NCBI GenBank assembly: GCA_002839435.1
Contig: PGYA01000005.1
Span: forward strand, 44,528 to 108,527
Reading direction: 5' to 3'
Length of the DNA stretch: 64,000 nucleotides
Source of the DNA: Candidatus Riflebacteria bacterium HGW-Riflebacteria-2
GTDB taxonomy: Bacteria > Muiribacteriota > Ozemobacteria > Ozemobacterales > Ozemobacteraceae
The notes under the pieces were generated by a model, which was not told the origin of the DNA, searched no databases, and saw only the letters and a program-made list of their open reading frames with translations. The stretch's first letter is position 1. Each line of letters starts with the position of its first letter. Below are positions 20,987 through 31,138 of the stretch, in pieces. The translations under genes and the position numbers were made by a program.

Positions 20987-22798
20987 ATGCGAACAAAGAT
21001 TGCGATAATTCTGCTGTTTCTGGCATTTTGTGCCACAGCCGGAACTGCTGCTGATGAATATCAGTGGGAAACCCTTATACGTATCAATACCCCGGTAAAA
21101 GTCTGGCAGGCTATTGCCGGCATCGAAGAATTGCAGCCAGTGTTTGACGCATGCGCTGACAAAACCTGGGATCTGCTTCTGGGAGAGCATTTTGTAATAC
21201 CTGAAAAGTTTTCGGCCGCTGCAGTAATGTATGTTGCGATCGGCAGAAGGAAAGACCGGAACGAATCCATTCATGCGATATGGAGCGAAAAGCCTGACGG
21301 CACCAAGGTTTTTCTTGGTGCTTACAATATGTTTCTGTCATTCTTTGAACAGTATCATGCAGAACATCCTGTAATCAGCGATGGAATGGAGTTTCCTGAG
21401 GCTTTTGCTAAACTTGATCAGGGCGCCTCATTCCATCTGCAATTTTTGTCAGAAAGTGCAGTTTCAGATATCAGTGAGGCTTTAACAGCTGAATTGATGA
21501 GAGAAGACAAAAGATTGGATTACCGCTGCCAGGAGAATCTGCGTAAGCTGCAGCGGCGTTTGCACAAGGGAGAAATTGCCGGCATGCCGGCAGATGATCA
21601 GCCCGTCTGCCCCCTGCACGGTAAATACAGCTTTGATGCAGCAACGAAAAAGTTTGTCTGCAGCCATCAGTTGAAAAAGCCCGATCTTGCGGCGGTTACT
21701 TTCGATGGGTATCAGGAGATCGCATACAGTTTTGTGAAGACTTTGCAAGGTCTCAAAAGCTTCGATATAAAGTTGGATAATAGTACGGGTAAACTGGTAT
21801 TTGAAGTCGATTTCATCAGTGACTCACCCCAGGTGCTGAGCGAAGAGTTGGCTATGTATGGTGTTCCTGGCTGGTTCCAGGGGTTGGCCGATCTAGAAAA
21901 ATTTCCTCAATCAGCCAGTTTGCATCTGGTTCTGGCACCTGATTTTTCTAAAATTCTCAACTATTTTCGAAGCAGCGAGCCAGGTTCCTTTGCAGAAGCT
22001 TTTGCGGGTAAAAAGCTTGAAGAGATTTTTCCACAGGGACCGTTGCAGATTTCGCTGTTTGGGGATCTGAACCCGGGAGGTTACAGCCTGCCGGCGGTAG
22101 TAGTCTCGGCCGGACTTTCGCCGGAAAAATACGCCAGTCTCAGGGACTTTGCAATCTCGCAGGGCATGCCGCTTCAGCCTCAGAAGAGCGAAATATATGG
22201 GCGCGAAGTCGATCTTCTCGAGATGCCGGTAGAGAGACAGGCATTCAACCGTCAGGAAAGCGATCAACGTATATTTATTCTGTCAGAAAGCGCGCAGCGG
22301 ACAGCGCTTTGTGTCGGGGAAATGGCGGCTCGCGAGAAACTGGCTCTGGATTGTGGCGAGCGCCAGCCGGTTTCTTTGTTTGCCGATATCAAACTGCCGG
22401 TAAAACTGGCGTTTGCCTACCGTGCTGAGGGCCTTGGCCATGGTTTGCTGCAGCGTGTCAATTTCAGCGCTCTGCATGTAGAAGCCAAAGAGTGCGCGGG
22501 CCGGTTTTTTGCATGGAAAGAAACCAACAAAGAAGCATATGACAAGTTGAATCCTGGCGACAGGCTACCCGATGATCTTGCCCGGTTGTGCCCGAGAAAT
22601 GGTTATTTCTGGGCAGGTGAGAAAGGGCAGGAAAAGATTATGTGTGCAGTACATAGTTATCAGGCTTCGCGTGAGTCGCAAATGCAGTTTATCAAGGCTG
22701 ATATCCCGACAGGAAGATGGTTGCGGGCTTATGTGATGAAGGATGGCTCGAAACGGCGTCTGGTTTTGGATTTTTATCGGCCCGGGGAGGTGAAGTAA
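20987..22798 (+). CDS. Secreted protein with two pilin-like CPxxGxY...CxxH motifs
   Basis: 603 aa; signal peptide; CPLHGKYSFDAATKKFVCSHQ and CPRNGYFWAGEKGQEKIMCAVHS. Confidence 0.6.
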   Translation: MRTKIAIILLFLAFCATAGTAADEYQWETLIRINTPVKVWQAIAGIEELQPVFDACADKTWDLLLGEHFVIPEKFSAAAVMYVAIGRRKDRNESIHAIWSEKPDGTKVFLGAYNMFLSFFEQYHAEHPVISDGMEFPEAFAKLDQGASFHLQFLSESAVSDISEALTAELMREDKRLDYRCQENLRKLQRRLHKGEIAGMPADDQPVCPLHGKYSFDAATKKFVCSHQLKKPDLAAVTFDGYQEIAYSFVKTLQGLKSFDIKLDNSTGKLVFEVDFISDSPQVLSEELAMYGVPGWFQGLADLEKFPQSASLHLVLAPDFSKILNYFRSSEPGSFAEAFAGKKLEEIFPQGPLQISLFGDLNPGGYSLPAVVVSAGLSPEKYASLRDFAISQGMPLQPQKSEIYGREVDLLEMPVERQAFNRQESDQRIFILSESAQRTALCVGEMAAREKLALDCGERQPVSLFADIKLPVKLAFAYRAEGLGHGLLQRVNFSALHVEAKECAGRFFAWKETNKEAYDKLNPGDRLPDDLARLCPRNGYFWAGEKGQEKIMCAVHSYQASRESQMQFIKADIPTGRWLRAYVMKDGSKRRLVLDFYRPGEVK

Positions 22799-22799
22799 C

Positions 22800-24908
22800 A
22801 TGAAAAAGCTTTTATTCATTATCTTGGCGCTGATTCTGATACCGCATATTGTGTTTTCGGGCACGACGATGTCGCTGACTACGCCGTGGTCAAAAGGCGT
22901 CGCGGTGCGTCTTGTCGATAGATCGGTCACTGTGCATGGTGAAAATGGCCTGATTCTGATGGAAGTGGAAGACAGTTTCCTGAATCTGAGCTCAGTACAG
23001 TGTGAGGGGCTATATCGCTTCACTCTACCGGTCGGCGCATTTGCTGCAGGCTTCTGGATCAATACTGACGGAAAAGAATGGGTTAAGGGCGAGGTGCGTG
23101 AGGTTACCGAGGCGAGAAAGATTTATCACGAAATTACCAGTCGTATGGTCGATCCCGGCCTGCTCGAGCAGAAAGATGGCGAAATCGTCATCCGGGTTTT
23201 TCCGGTAGAGCGGAATGCGCGAGTTGGTGTCAGGTTCCGCTGTTATTTCCCGGCTCAGAGCGAAAATGGCGACTACCGCATTCTTTTGCCGCTGAACTTC
23301 AGCCTTTCCACATCAGAGGGTGGTGTTAACAGCATTTCTGGTGACAGTATAAATTTTAGACTGGCAGCAGCTGTCAGGGATTTGCAAGGAATCGACCGCT
23401 TTACTTGCAATGACGAGCGCGCTCGCGTTGCTGCTACAGATGCTGGAACCAATGTAAAGCTCGAGTTTGCTGCCAGCGATTTGAATGATATTGAATTGTC
23501 ATATTCTCAGAAAAATAAACAAAAAGTCGCCATGGCTTTCTACCAGGTGCCCGAGGGGAACCGTTTCAGTCTGCTGAGAATAGCGGGCAATGAATTTTCT
23601 TCAGAGAAAAAAGAGCTCCGGCTCGGAGTGATTATCGACGCCAGCGGTTCAATGGGAAGCATGAACCGGGCAAGAGTCCTCAAGCTTTGTGACAGCCTGT
23701 CGGCTGCTGGTAACAACTCTATCCAGATATTTATATTGAACGAAAATGGCTTGCAGAAGGCCAGTCGCGCTGAGCTTGCCGAGGTTGAATTTTTCGGCCC
23801 GACCCGGTGGAAACAGCTAGATAGCTTTTCAGCAAAAGATTTCGACGGGGTTGTTCTGGTGACAGATGGCGAAAATCTTACTCAGGCTTTCTTGAAAGAG
23901 TTGTGGCTCAAAGCCGGCCATAAGCCGGTTCGGGTCGTTTATTCCGGAATTAAATACAGCTCTGAGCTGGCAAATATTTCAGATTTTTACGGTGGTTGCG
24001 ATTTTATGGCACCTGGTGCCGAGGTCGAGCCGGTTGCAGCAGACATCATCAGAGCCATTGCGCTTAATGCCAGTCTCTATGATGGAAAGGATAGTCGATA
24101 TCTGCCGTTGTATGGCAATCTTTCGCAGATGGCCTTTTATGTGCTGCCTTACCGGGCCGGAAAATATCAGGTCAAAGACGGTGCCGGCAAAAGCCTGCTG
24201 GCTCTTGAAGTTCCTGCCGATCAGCAGTTTGCGACAATTGCACCATGGTTTGTCAGTATTGCTGCACGTCAGCAGATCAGAACGCTTGAAAGCATGGAAC
24301 AGTCGGAAGCAGTTATTAAAAAGATTACCGAACTGGGCATCAGATACTCTCAGGCCACGGATTATACAGCGTTTCTGGCAGTTCCAGAAAGCATAGCACG
24401 TGCTAACGCTGACATAATGAACCCGGCATATCTGGCGATGTTCGCTGCGCCCAATTTCCGCAAGGCTAGACAGCAGGCGCGTGTTAAAGCATGCTACGCC
24501 AATCAGCGGGTGCTGCAGGGAGCTCTAGAAATGTATATGATGGACACTTCTGACCCGGGCAAACTCGAATTCGATCTTGAAAGCGGTCATATCAACATGG
24601 ATGAACTGGTGCGGGCAAAGTATCTGAAGTCGCATCTGGTGCCACCGACTGAGAATTGTGAATACCGGATTCTCGGAGATCCCTTCAAAGACGGCGTGCC
24701 TTTCTGTGTCGTACACGGTTCGGTTGAAGATGGTGCGACGATGTCTGTCGAGGAAATGGTCAAAAAATACTGTGAAGAGCACAACCTCAATTCGGATGAT
24801 TTCGATATTCCGTACCATCTTTATGGTAGCGAAGAAAATAACATGAGTATATGGGAACTGATGCGCAAATACGATCTGCTACAGATGTTGCTGGCTCTGC
24901 TGCTGTAG
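22800..24908 (+). CDS. VIT and VWA domain protein with pseudopilin-like C-terminus
   Basis: 702 aa; VIT-like EVTEARKIYHEITSRMVDPGLLEQKDGEIVIRVFPV, MIDAS VIIDASGSMGSM, C-terminus KARQQARVKACYANQRVLQGALEMYMMD...ELVRAKYLKSHLVPPTENCEYRI...FCVVHGSVED. Confidence 0.8.
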   Translation: MKKLLFIILALILIPHIVFSGTTMSLTTPWSKGVAVRLVDRSVTVHGENGLILMEVEDSFLNLSSVQCEGLYRFTLPVGAFAAGFWINTDGKEWVKGEVREVTEARKIYHEITSRMVDPGLLEQKDGEIVIRVFPVERNARVGVRFRCYFPAQSENGDYRILLPLNFSLSTSEGGVNSISGDSINFRLAAAVRDLQGIDRFTCNDERARVAATDAGTNVKLEFAASDLNDIELSYSQKNKQKVAMAFYQVPEGNRFSLLRIAGNEFSSEKKELRLGVIIDASGSMGSMNRARVLKLCDSLSAAGNNSIQIFILNENGLQKASRAELAEVEFFGPTRWKQLDSFSAKDFDGVVLVTDGENLTQAFLKELWLKAGHKPVRVVYSGIKYSSELANISDFYGGCDFMAPGAEVEPVAADIIRAIALNASLYDGKDSRYLPLYGNLSQMAFYVLPYRAGKYQVKDGAGKSLLALEVPADQQFATIAPWFVSIAARQQIRTLESMEQSEAVIKKITELGIRYSQATDYTAFLAVPESIARANADIMNPAYLAMFAAPNFRKARQQARVKACYANQRVLQGALEMYMMDTSDPGKLEFDLESGHINMDELVRAKYLKSHLVPPTENCEYRILGDPFKDGVPFCVVHGSVEDGATMSVEEMVKKYCEEHNLNSDDFDIPYHLYGSEENNMSIWELMRKYDLLQMLLALLL

Positions 24909-24987
24909 AAATTTGAACCCCGATATTGATCAGCCGTTCCCTTTCGGAAGGGGTGTCTGGAAATGAATTGTTTCAAAGGATGTTGCG

Positions 24988-26514
24988 ATGAAGAAGATTT
25001 TTCCGGTGCTGCTGGGGGCGTTGGTGATTTTTTACTGGTATGTGTTTATGCGGTTTGTGCCGCCCCCGCCGTTAGCGGTTTCGCGCGAGACCACATATTT
25101 TACCGATCTGACAGAAAAGAATGGTAGATACAACCTGGCTTCGTCTCTAAATGCCCTGTACCATCTGCCGCCGGAAGAAAACGGAGCGATCGAATTTTTG
25201 CGGATATATGGCACTGATATTGTATCGACTGATTCTGCTGATATTGCGGAGTTTTGCCGGCTGGTTGGCATCGAACCCGCCTTGCTTGCTACTCCGACGC
25301 TGATCATGCCGTTGCCGGATTTTGCTTCTGACACTTTTGTTATGAACTCGGCAGGAGAACGTCATGATGTTTTTCGTCGGCCATGGCAGGCCGAAGAATT
25401 TCCGCAAATCGCGGCACTGATAGAGGCTAACGCTGACACCTTTGCTTTGCTGGCATCGTTATCCAGCAAAAGTGGTTTTTACTGGCCCCGTCTTGAGCGT
25501 TACACAACCTTGCAAATGCCGATGAGTCGAGACTTTATGCCGAATAAGCCTATGAGCCTGCTGTTGGCGCGAGGAATGCTCTATTTACACGCAGCTGACT
25601 TTAAACGTGCCTGGGAAGACTTTGTCTGTGTTGGCAAAGCCGCTCGGCCGCTTTTGCAAAGTGACATCCTTATTTATGGTCTGTTCGGCGTTGTTGGCAT
25701 TAAAAACGCCGCTGATGCAATGTCGCATCTCCTGTTACAGAAAAATCTCGAAGAGGAATTTTTGTTGCAGATGCTGGCAGATCTTGATGAAATCATAATG
25801 GAAAAGGGTTTGGAACGGGCTGTTGAGCAGGAGGTTAGATTTTTCCAGCTGTCAGTTTATCTGGAAAGCAATGACTCGCTTATGGATAAAACTTCTTTGG
25901 GAGGTGGTTCCAGCGATAATGATTACGATCGCTACATTGACAAAAATGTGTTTTGTCGAAAGGTTAACCTGCTCGCTGATAAGGTTATGCAGGTATGCAA
26001 TCTCGAAAAAGTCAGCGAAAGAATAGCAGCACTCAACAAATTACAGACAGACCAGAAACAGATCCGACCCGACGCGTCAGTGACAAAAATGATGACAAAG
26101 TTGTTGTGGATAAAATATCTGACTCCGTCAAAACAAAAGTGTAGTGCCATCAGCGAAATCATCAGTGAAATACTTCTCGATATTTCATCGCCTGGCTATA
26201 CTGGCCTGTTGATAGAATTGCTCTCTGTCTCAGAAAAATTAAGATTGCTCAAAGTGGCTGTGCTGATAAGATTGCACAGGATCAGAACTGGAAATTACCC
26301 ATCTTCGCTTGAAGAGCTTGATCTCGTAGACAAGCAAATGCTTATCGATTCCTTTTCCGGCAAAAATTTCAAGTTTCGTTCTGAAGGCAACAATATACTG
26401 GTTTACAGCGTAGGTGCCGACCAGCAGGATAATCTTGGCGCACCCGGTGGCCAGGTCGAATCCGAAGAAGAACCCACAGTCAGCGACATAACCATACAGA
26501 TCATCAAGTTCTGA
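24988..26514 (+). CDS. Membrane-anchored/secreted protein with pseudopilin-like C-terminal segment
   Basis: 508 aa; N-terminal TM; C-terminus RTGNYPSSLEELDLVDKQMLIDSFSGKNFKFRSEGNNILVYSVGADQQDN. Confidence 0.6.
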   Translation: MKKIFPVLLGALVIFYWYVFMRFVPPPPLAVSRETTYFTDLTEKNGRYNLASSLNALYHLPPEENGAIEFLRIYGTDIVSTDSADIAEFCRLVGIEPALLATPTLIMPLPDFASDTFVMNSAGERHDVFRRPWQAEEFPQIAALIEANADTFALLASLSSKSGFYWPRLERYTTLQMPMSRDFMPNKPMSLLLARGMLYLHAADFKRAWEDFVCVGKAARPLLQSDILIYGLFGVVGIKNAADAMSHLLLQKNLEEEFLLQMLADLDEIIMEKGLERAVEQEVRFFQLSVYLESNDSLMDKTSLGGGSSDNDYDRYIDKNVFCRKVNLLADKVMQVCNLEKVSERIAALNKLQTDQKQIRPDASVTKMMTKLLWIKYLTPSKQKCSAISEIISEILLDISSPGYTGLLIELLSVSEKLRLLKVAVLIRLHRIRTGNYPSSLEELDLVDKQMLIDSFSGKNFKFRSEGNNILVYSVGADQQDNLGAPGGQVESEEEPTVSDITIQIIKF

Positions 26515-26520
26515 CTTAGA

Positions 26521-26690
26521 ACTAGTCCTCTGTCACACATGAATTGCGTAATTGTTTTGAATAGAAAGTAGACATGTTAAAAGACCATCACAAGGGCGTA
26601 GGCAGGTTTCTCATTCGCGCAAGCTTGTGACGAGCATGCCTGCCATCCAGCAGGCAAGCGAGGAATCGCTGGAGCGAATGAGATTCTGCC
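26521..26690. repeat. Intergenic palindromic element, copy A1
   Basis: First ~83 bp match 44178-44259; internal imperfect inverted repeat GGCAGGTTTCTCATTCGC / GCGAATGAGATTCTGCC. Confidence 0.65.
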
Positions 26691-26762
26691 GAAAGCCCGG
26701 CATAAGCGGAATACCACCGATCGAATTCTTGAACTCATTTTACGCTTTGGCAGCTGATGAGC

Positions 26763-29132
26763 TTACCACATGTAGATTTGCAGAAGGTTGGCGTAGTCGT
26801 CGGTCCATAGGCTGTAGTCAGGGTTTGCTTCCATCTCGTCCCACTGTGCGTAGATTTTAAGGGATTCCAGGTGTTTTGGGTTGCCGGCGGCGACCCAGTC
26901 GGCGCGGTTGAGCTGGTCGTAGTCATACCAGTCGTAGCGCGTCGAGTAGCGTGATGGTTCGTCGAATGAGCGCAGGCAGGCGAATCCAATTTCGTCGCAG
27001 TTGCGTTTGATTATTGGTGACAGTTTGAAGTAGCGGTTCGAAATATGAAAAAGCAGCAGCCCGTCAGGTTTGACCTTGGCGCGGTAAAGCTTGAAAGCTT
27101 CGAGTGTTATCAGGTGCACCGGAACGGCATCTGACGAATAGGCGTCGAGCACCAGCAGGTCGTAGGTGTTGTCGGGAACAGCCTGCAGACTGACGCGGGC
27201 ATCACCGATAATGTGCCTGATGCTGGCTTGTGAGTTTTTCAGAAAGGTGAAATATTCCGGGTTCTGAGCGATTTCGACGACCTTGTGGTCTATTTCAAAA
27301 AAATCGAAATGTTGCCAGGGTCGGCCATACCAGGCCAAGGTGCCGCAACCGAGTCCGACCACGCCGATGTTTTTGAAATTGCGGTTGATGTTGCCGACCC
27401 GAAAAACCGAGCCAACCGGGCCTTCGCGCGCATAATACGCAAGCGGGTAACTCATGCGCATGTCGTCTATCTTGCGTTCGACGCCGTGCAATGTGGTTCC
27501 ATGCGACAGGCAATAAAAAATATCTTGTATACCCTCGACTTTCAGGTCAGGATCAACGACTTCGCCGTCGTTTGCCAGCCTGGTAACCCTGAGAATTCCA
27601 AAAAAGCTGCGATCGATCATGACAATTTTTGGGTCAGTCATGGTTTGAAAGAAAGTGGCAAGCGAAATGCACAGCAGCAGTGCCCAGGCACTGCGCCGGA
27701 AGTTGTTGAATACATAGAGGGTGAGCAAAGCCAGGAAGGTCATGAACATGCCACTTTCGTTCAACAACTTGCTGAGGTTTATCTCTTTAAGCCAGCCTGG
27801 AAAGAACAGCAGAAACATGAATGCCCCGGCCACCAGCAGGCGGCGAGCCGTTGAATACGTCGGGTCGAAATATTCCGCAGAGAGATACGAACACAAAGCA
27901 GCGGCCACAAGCAGTGTGAAGGCATATTCAATTTGAGTTGTAAAAAACAGCGGCGCCAGCAGACTGTTAAAAATGCCGCCAAGAATGCCGCCAACAGACA
28001 TCCAGACATAGTATGAATTGAGTTGCGCCACAGGTGGCCGATCATCTGCCAGCCGGCCATGAAAGTAAATACTGATCATGAACATGACCAGCAGATGCAC
28101 CGGAATAGTGAACCAGATATGGTCGATTATTCTGAAATGATAAAACAGCATCGCCAGCAGTATCGCTGGAAACAGATATCTTTCCCATCTGACAGCGCGC
28201 CAGTAGCCACTGCGTGCAAAAACCATGATGAAAGAGATCAGATACAATGACAGCGGCAAAACCCATAGCAGAGGCACCGAAGCAATGTCGGTGGCGATAT
28301 GGGTGGTGACCGAAAGCATGGCGCTGCAAGGAACAAAACCGAGCAGGCACCAGTAGAGTGCCTCTTTCCATGTCGTCTGCATCGGGCCGAGCGCTCTTTG
28401 TTGCTCCTGTTTCTGTTCTTCGACCCGCCGGTTGAAATCGTCATCGACATTGGTGAAATCCTTAGCAGCAACAGTATGATGCTCTTCTGCATCAGCCGGT
28501 TTCTCTTCTTTCATCGGCCTGGCACGCCAGAGAATAACGCAGCAGAGTAGAACCAGCAATGTCTGCATCACATAAACAGCTGACCACAGTGCCCGCTGCT
28601 CAGACAGTCTCAGCATCGGTTCGAACAGGAAGGGGTAAGCGAGCAGCGCCAGCAGGCTTCCAGTGTTGCTGGCAGCGTAAAGAAAGTAGGGATCCGCCGA
28701 GTCGGACTGACCGGCTTCAGAATAATAGCGCTGCAATAGCGGCGCATTGGCGGCGATCATGAAGAAAAGAAACCCGATCGAGCCGGCAAGGCGTGCCAGC
28801 AACCAACCGGTCGGGCTCGCAGCGGCGATTTCGGCGCCGGAAGTATTGATATGCAGCGGCAGCAGAATGAAAGCGCCAGTCATCAGCAACAGATGCAGTA
28901 TCGACTGGCGTTGGCAGCCTAGATATCTGATCGATTTCTCGGCGTAGATGTAGCCGGCCAGCAGTGCCAGCTGAAAAAACAGCATGCAGGTTGTCCAGAC
29001 CGCCGGCGCGCCGCCAAGGTATGGCAGCAGAATCTTGCCGACCATCGGTTGAATCATGAACAGCAGAAACGATCCGACAAAGATGCAGACCGTAAAGGCC
29101 ACAGTCACTAAATTCACGCTCTTATTCGCCAC
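26763..29132 (-). CDS. Fused multi-TM / spermidine-synthase-like methyltransferase-fold protein
   Basis: 789 aa; many TM helices then VVGLGCGTLAWYGRPWQHFDFFEIDHKVVEIAQNPEYF...DLLVLDAYSSDAVPVHLITLEAF. Confidence 0.85.
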   Translation of the reverse strand: MANKSVNLVTVAFTVCIFVGSFLLFMIQPMVGKILLPYLGGAPAVWTTCMLFFQLALLAGYIYAEKSIRYLGCQRQSILHLLLMTGAFILLPLHINTSGAEIAAASPTGWLLARLAGSIGFLFFMIAANAPLLQRYYSEAGQSDSADPYFLYAASNTGSLLALLAYPFLFEPMLRLSEQRALWSAVYVMQTLLVLLCCVILWRARPMKEEKPADAEEHHTVAAKDFTNVDDDFNRRVEEQKQEQQRALGPMQTTWKEALYWCLLGFVPCSAMLSVTTHIATDIASVPLLWVLPLSLYLISFIMVFARSGYWRAVRWERYLFPAILLAMLFYHFRIIDHIWFTIPVHLLVMFMISIYFHGRLADDRPPVAQLNSYYVWMSVGGILGGIFNSLLAPLFFTTQIEYAFTLLVAAALCSYLSAEYFDPTYSTARRLLVAGAFMFLLFFPGWLKEINLSKLLNESGMFMTFLALLTLYVFNNFRRSAWALLLCISLATFFQTMTDPKIVMIDRSFFGILRVTRLANDGEVVDPDLKVEGIQDIFYCLSHGTTLHGVERKIDDMRMSYPLAYYAREGPVGSVFRVGNINRNFKNIGVVGLGCGTLAWYGRPWQHFDFFEIDHKVVEIAQNPEYFTFLKNSQASIRHIIGDARVSLQAVPDNTYDLLVLDAYSSDAVPVHLITLEAFKLYRAKVKPDGLLLFHISNRYFKLSPIIKRNCDEIGFACLRSFDEPSRYSTRYDWYDYDQLNRADWVAAGNPKHLESLKIYAQWDEMEANPDYSLWTDDYANLLQIYMW

Positions 29133-29160
29133 AGTTAAGAATTGTAAACGGCAAATTGAA

Positions 29161-29315
29161 CTAGTCCTTTGTCACATTTGAATGTGTGTTTAAAAACTGT
29201 CATTGCGAGGAGCGTAGCGACGAAGCAATCTCTCTGACAATGGGATTGCCGCGTCGGGCTGAAGCCCTCCTCGCAATGACGGCGAAGACACATACTCAAT
29301 GTTGACAGACCACTA
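29161..29315. repeat. Palindromic MITE-like element, copy B1
   Basis: GTCATTGCGAGGAGCGTAGCGACGAAGCAATC (29199-29230) with inverted partner ending CTCCTCGCAATGAC at 29280; outer imperfect terminal inverted repeats CTAGTCCTTTGTCACATTTGAATGTGTG / ...CATACTCAATGTTGACAGACCACTA. Confidence 0.75.
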
Positions 29316-31073
29316 TTCAGTGATCTTGAGGTGCAGTTCTCTGAGCTGTTTTTCGGTGGCTTCGGCCGGGGCCTGCATCAGCAGGTCCTGGGCGTTCTGA
29401 TTCATCGGGAAGCAGATAACCTCACGAATGTTTGGTTCATTGGCGAGCAGCATGACGATACGATCGACGCCGGGCGCAATGCCACCGTGCGGCGGTGCGC
29501 CAAACTTGAAGGCCTTGATCATGCCGCCAAACTTTTCATCGACGACGCTGTTATCGTAACCCGCTATTTCAAAGGCTTTATACATGATTTCCGGCAGATG
29601 GTTGCGGATTGCGCCAGAACTTAGTTCTATGCCGTTGCAGACGATATCATACTGGTAAGCTTTGATGGTCAGCGGGTCTTGCGTGAGCAACGCCTCCATG
29701 CCGCCCTGCGGCATCGAGAACGGGTTGTGGCTGAACTGAGTGGCGCCAGTTTCTTCGTCCTTTTCGAACATCGGGAAATCAACGATCCAGCAGAAGCGGT
29801 AAGCATTCTTTTCGCGCAAATCGAGTTCGTCAGCCAGCCTTATTCTTACTTTGCCGAGAATGACTGAAGCTTTGTCAGCGCTGTCGGCGACAATGAAAAT
29901 GCAGCTGCCGTCAGGTGCGTTGAACTTCTCGCGCAGCGCGGTTTTGCTGGCATCGCCAAGCGGTTTGGCCAGACTGCCTTTGATCTCAGCGCCGGCAAAA
30001 ATCAGTGAGGCCAAGCCTTTGGCGCCGTTCTCGCGGGCATAATCTTCGAGGTCTTTCAAAAACTTGCGCGACTTGTCGGCAACACCGGGCACGCAAAGTG
30101 CGCGCACAACGCCGCCGCTTTCAACAACCGACTTGAAGGCATTGAAATCTGAGGCTGCGAAGATGTCAGAGACGTCTTCTATTTCGAGGCCGTAACGCAG
30201 GTCTGGTTTGTCGACACCGTATTTGCGCATGGCTTCTTCATAGGGAATGCGCGGGAACTGGGGTTTGGTGACTTCCCAGTTGGAAAATTCAGTAAACAGG
30301 CCATAAAATAGCTTTTCGAGATGTTCGAAAACGTCTTCCTGGGTGGCAAACGACATTTCGACGTCGAGCTGGTAGAATTCGCCAGGAGAGCGGTCAGCGC
30401 GGGCGTCTTCATCGCGAAAGCAGGGCGCAATCTGAAAATAGCGGTCAAAGCCCGAAACCATCAGCAACTGTTTGAACTGCTGCGGCGCCTGCGGCAGCGC
30501 GTAAAATTTGCCGGGGTAGAGGCGGCTGGGCACGAGGTAATCGCGCGCGCCTTCCGGGGAACTGCTGGTCAGAATCGGGGTCTGAAACTCATTGAAACCC
30601 ATTTCGGTCATGCGCCGCCGGATGCTGGCGATTACTTTTGAGCGCAGCAGGATGTTTTGGTGCAGCTTTTCGCGGCGCAGATCGAGAAAACGGTAGGTCA
30701 GGCGGCTGGTTTCGGGTGCGTTGTCTTCGTCGGCCACCTGGAACGGCAGCACATCGGCGGCGCTTTGCAGCAATACTGAACTGACTTCGACCTCGATTTC
30801 GCCGGTAGGCATGTCGCGGTTGACGTTGTCGCCGCGGCTGATGACAGATCCTTCGATGGTCACTACCGATTCAACCCTGATTTTTTCGAAATCGTCGTGG
30901 GCCTTGCTGCCGGGCGCTGCTACCAGCTGGGTTACGCCATAGTTGTCGCGCAGAGTCACGAACATGACGCCGCCGAGGTCGCGCTTGCGGTGGATCCAGC
31001 CCGAGAGCTTGACCTGTTTGCCTGAGTCGGTTCCGCGTAATTCGCCACAGTTGTGAGTTCGGTAGATATGCAT
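29313..31073 (-). CDS. aspS: Aspartyl-tRNA synthetase
   Basis: Class II aa[88 protein letters not shown] extends to 31136 but the Met at 31073 is the likely start. Confidence 0.95.
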   Translation of the reverse strand: MHIYRTHNCGELRGTDSGKQVKLSGWIHRKRDLGGVMFVTLRDNYGVTQLVAAPGSKAHDDFEKIRVESVVTIEGSVISRGDNVNRDMPTGEIEVEVSSVLLQSAADVLPFQVADEDNAPETSRLTYRFLDLRREKLHQNILLRSKVIASIRRRMTEMGFNEFQTPILTSSSPEGARDYLVPSRLYPGKFYALPQAPQQFKQLLMVSGFDRYFQIAPCFRDEDARADRSPGEFYQLDVEMSFATQEDVFEHLEKLFYGLFTEFSNWEVTKPQFPRIPYEEAMRKYGVDKPDLRYGLEIEDVSDIFAASDFNAFKSVVESGGVVRALCVPGVADKSRKFLKDLEDYARENGAKGLASLIFAGAEIKGSLAKPLGDASKTALREKFNAPDGSCIFIVADSADKASVILGKVRIRLADELDLREKNAYRFCWIVDFPMFEKDEETGATQFSHNPFSMPQGGMEALLTQDPLTIKAYQYDIVCNGIELSSGAIRNHLPEIMYKAFEIAGYDNSVVDEKFGGMIKAFKFGAPPHGGIAPGVDRIVMLLANEPNIREVICFPMNQNAQDLLMQAPAEATEKQLRELHLKITE

Positions 31074-31138
31074 GCGAAGCATCCTTTGTCGGTGATTTTC
31101 GTCACAGAGTGTAGCGCAACCACCGCCCAAAAGCAACA

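Noticed and set aside
20771-21274. 167-aa minus-strand ORF
   Set aside because: Mostly antisense to the 603-aa secreted protein starting at 20987; no motif or signal.
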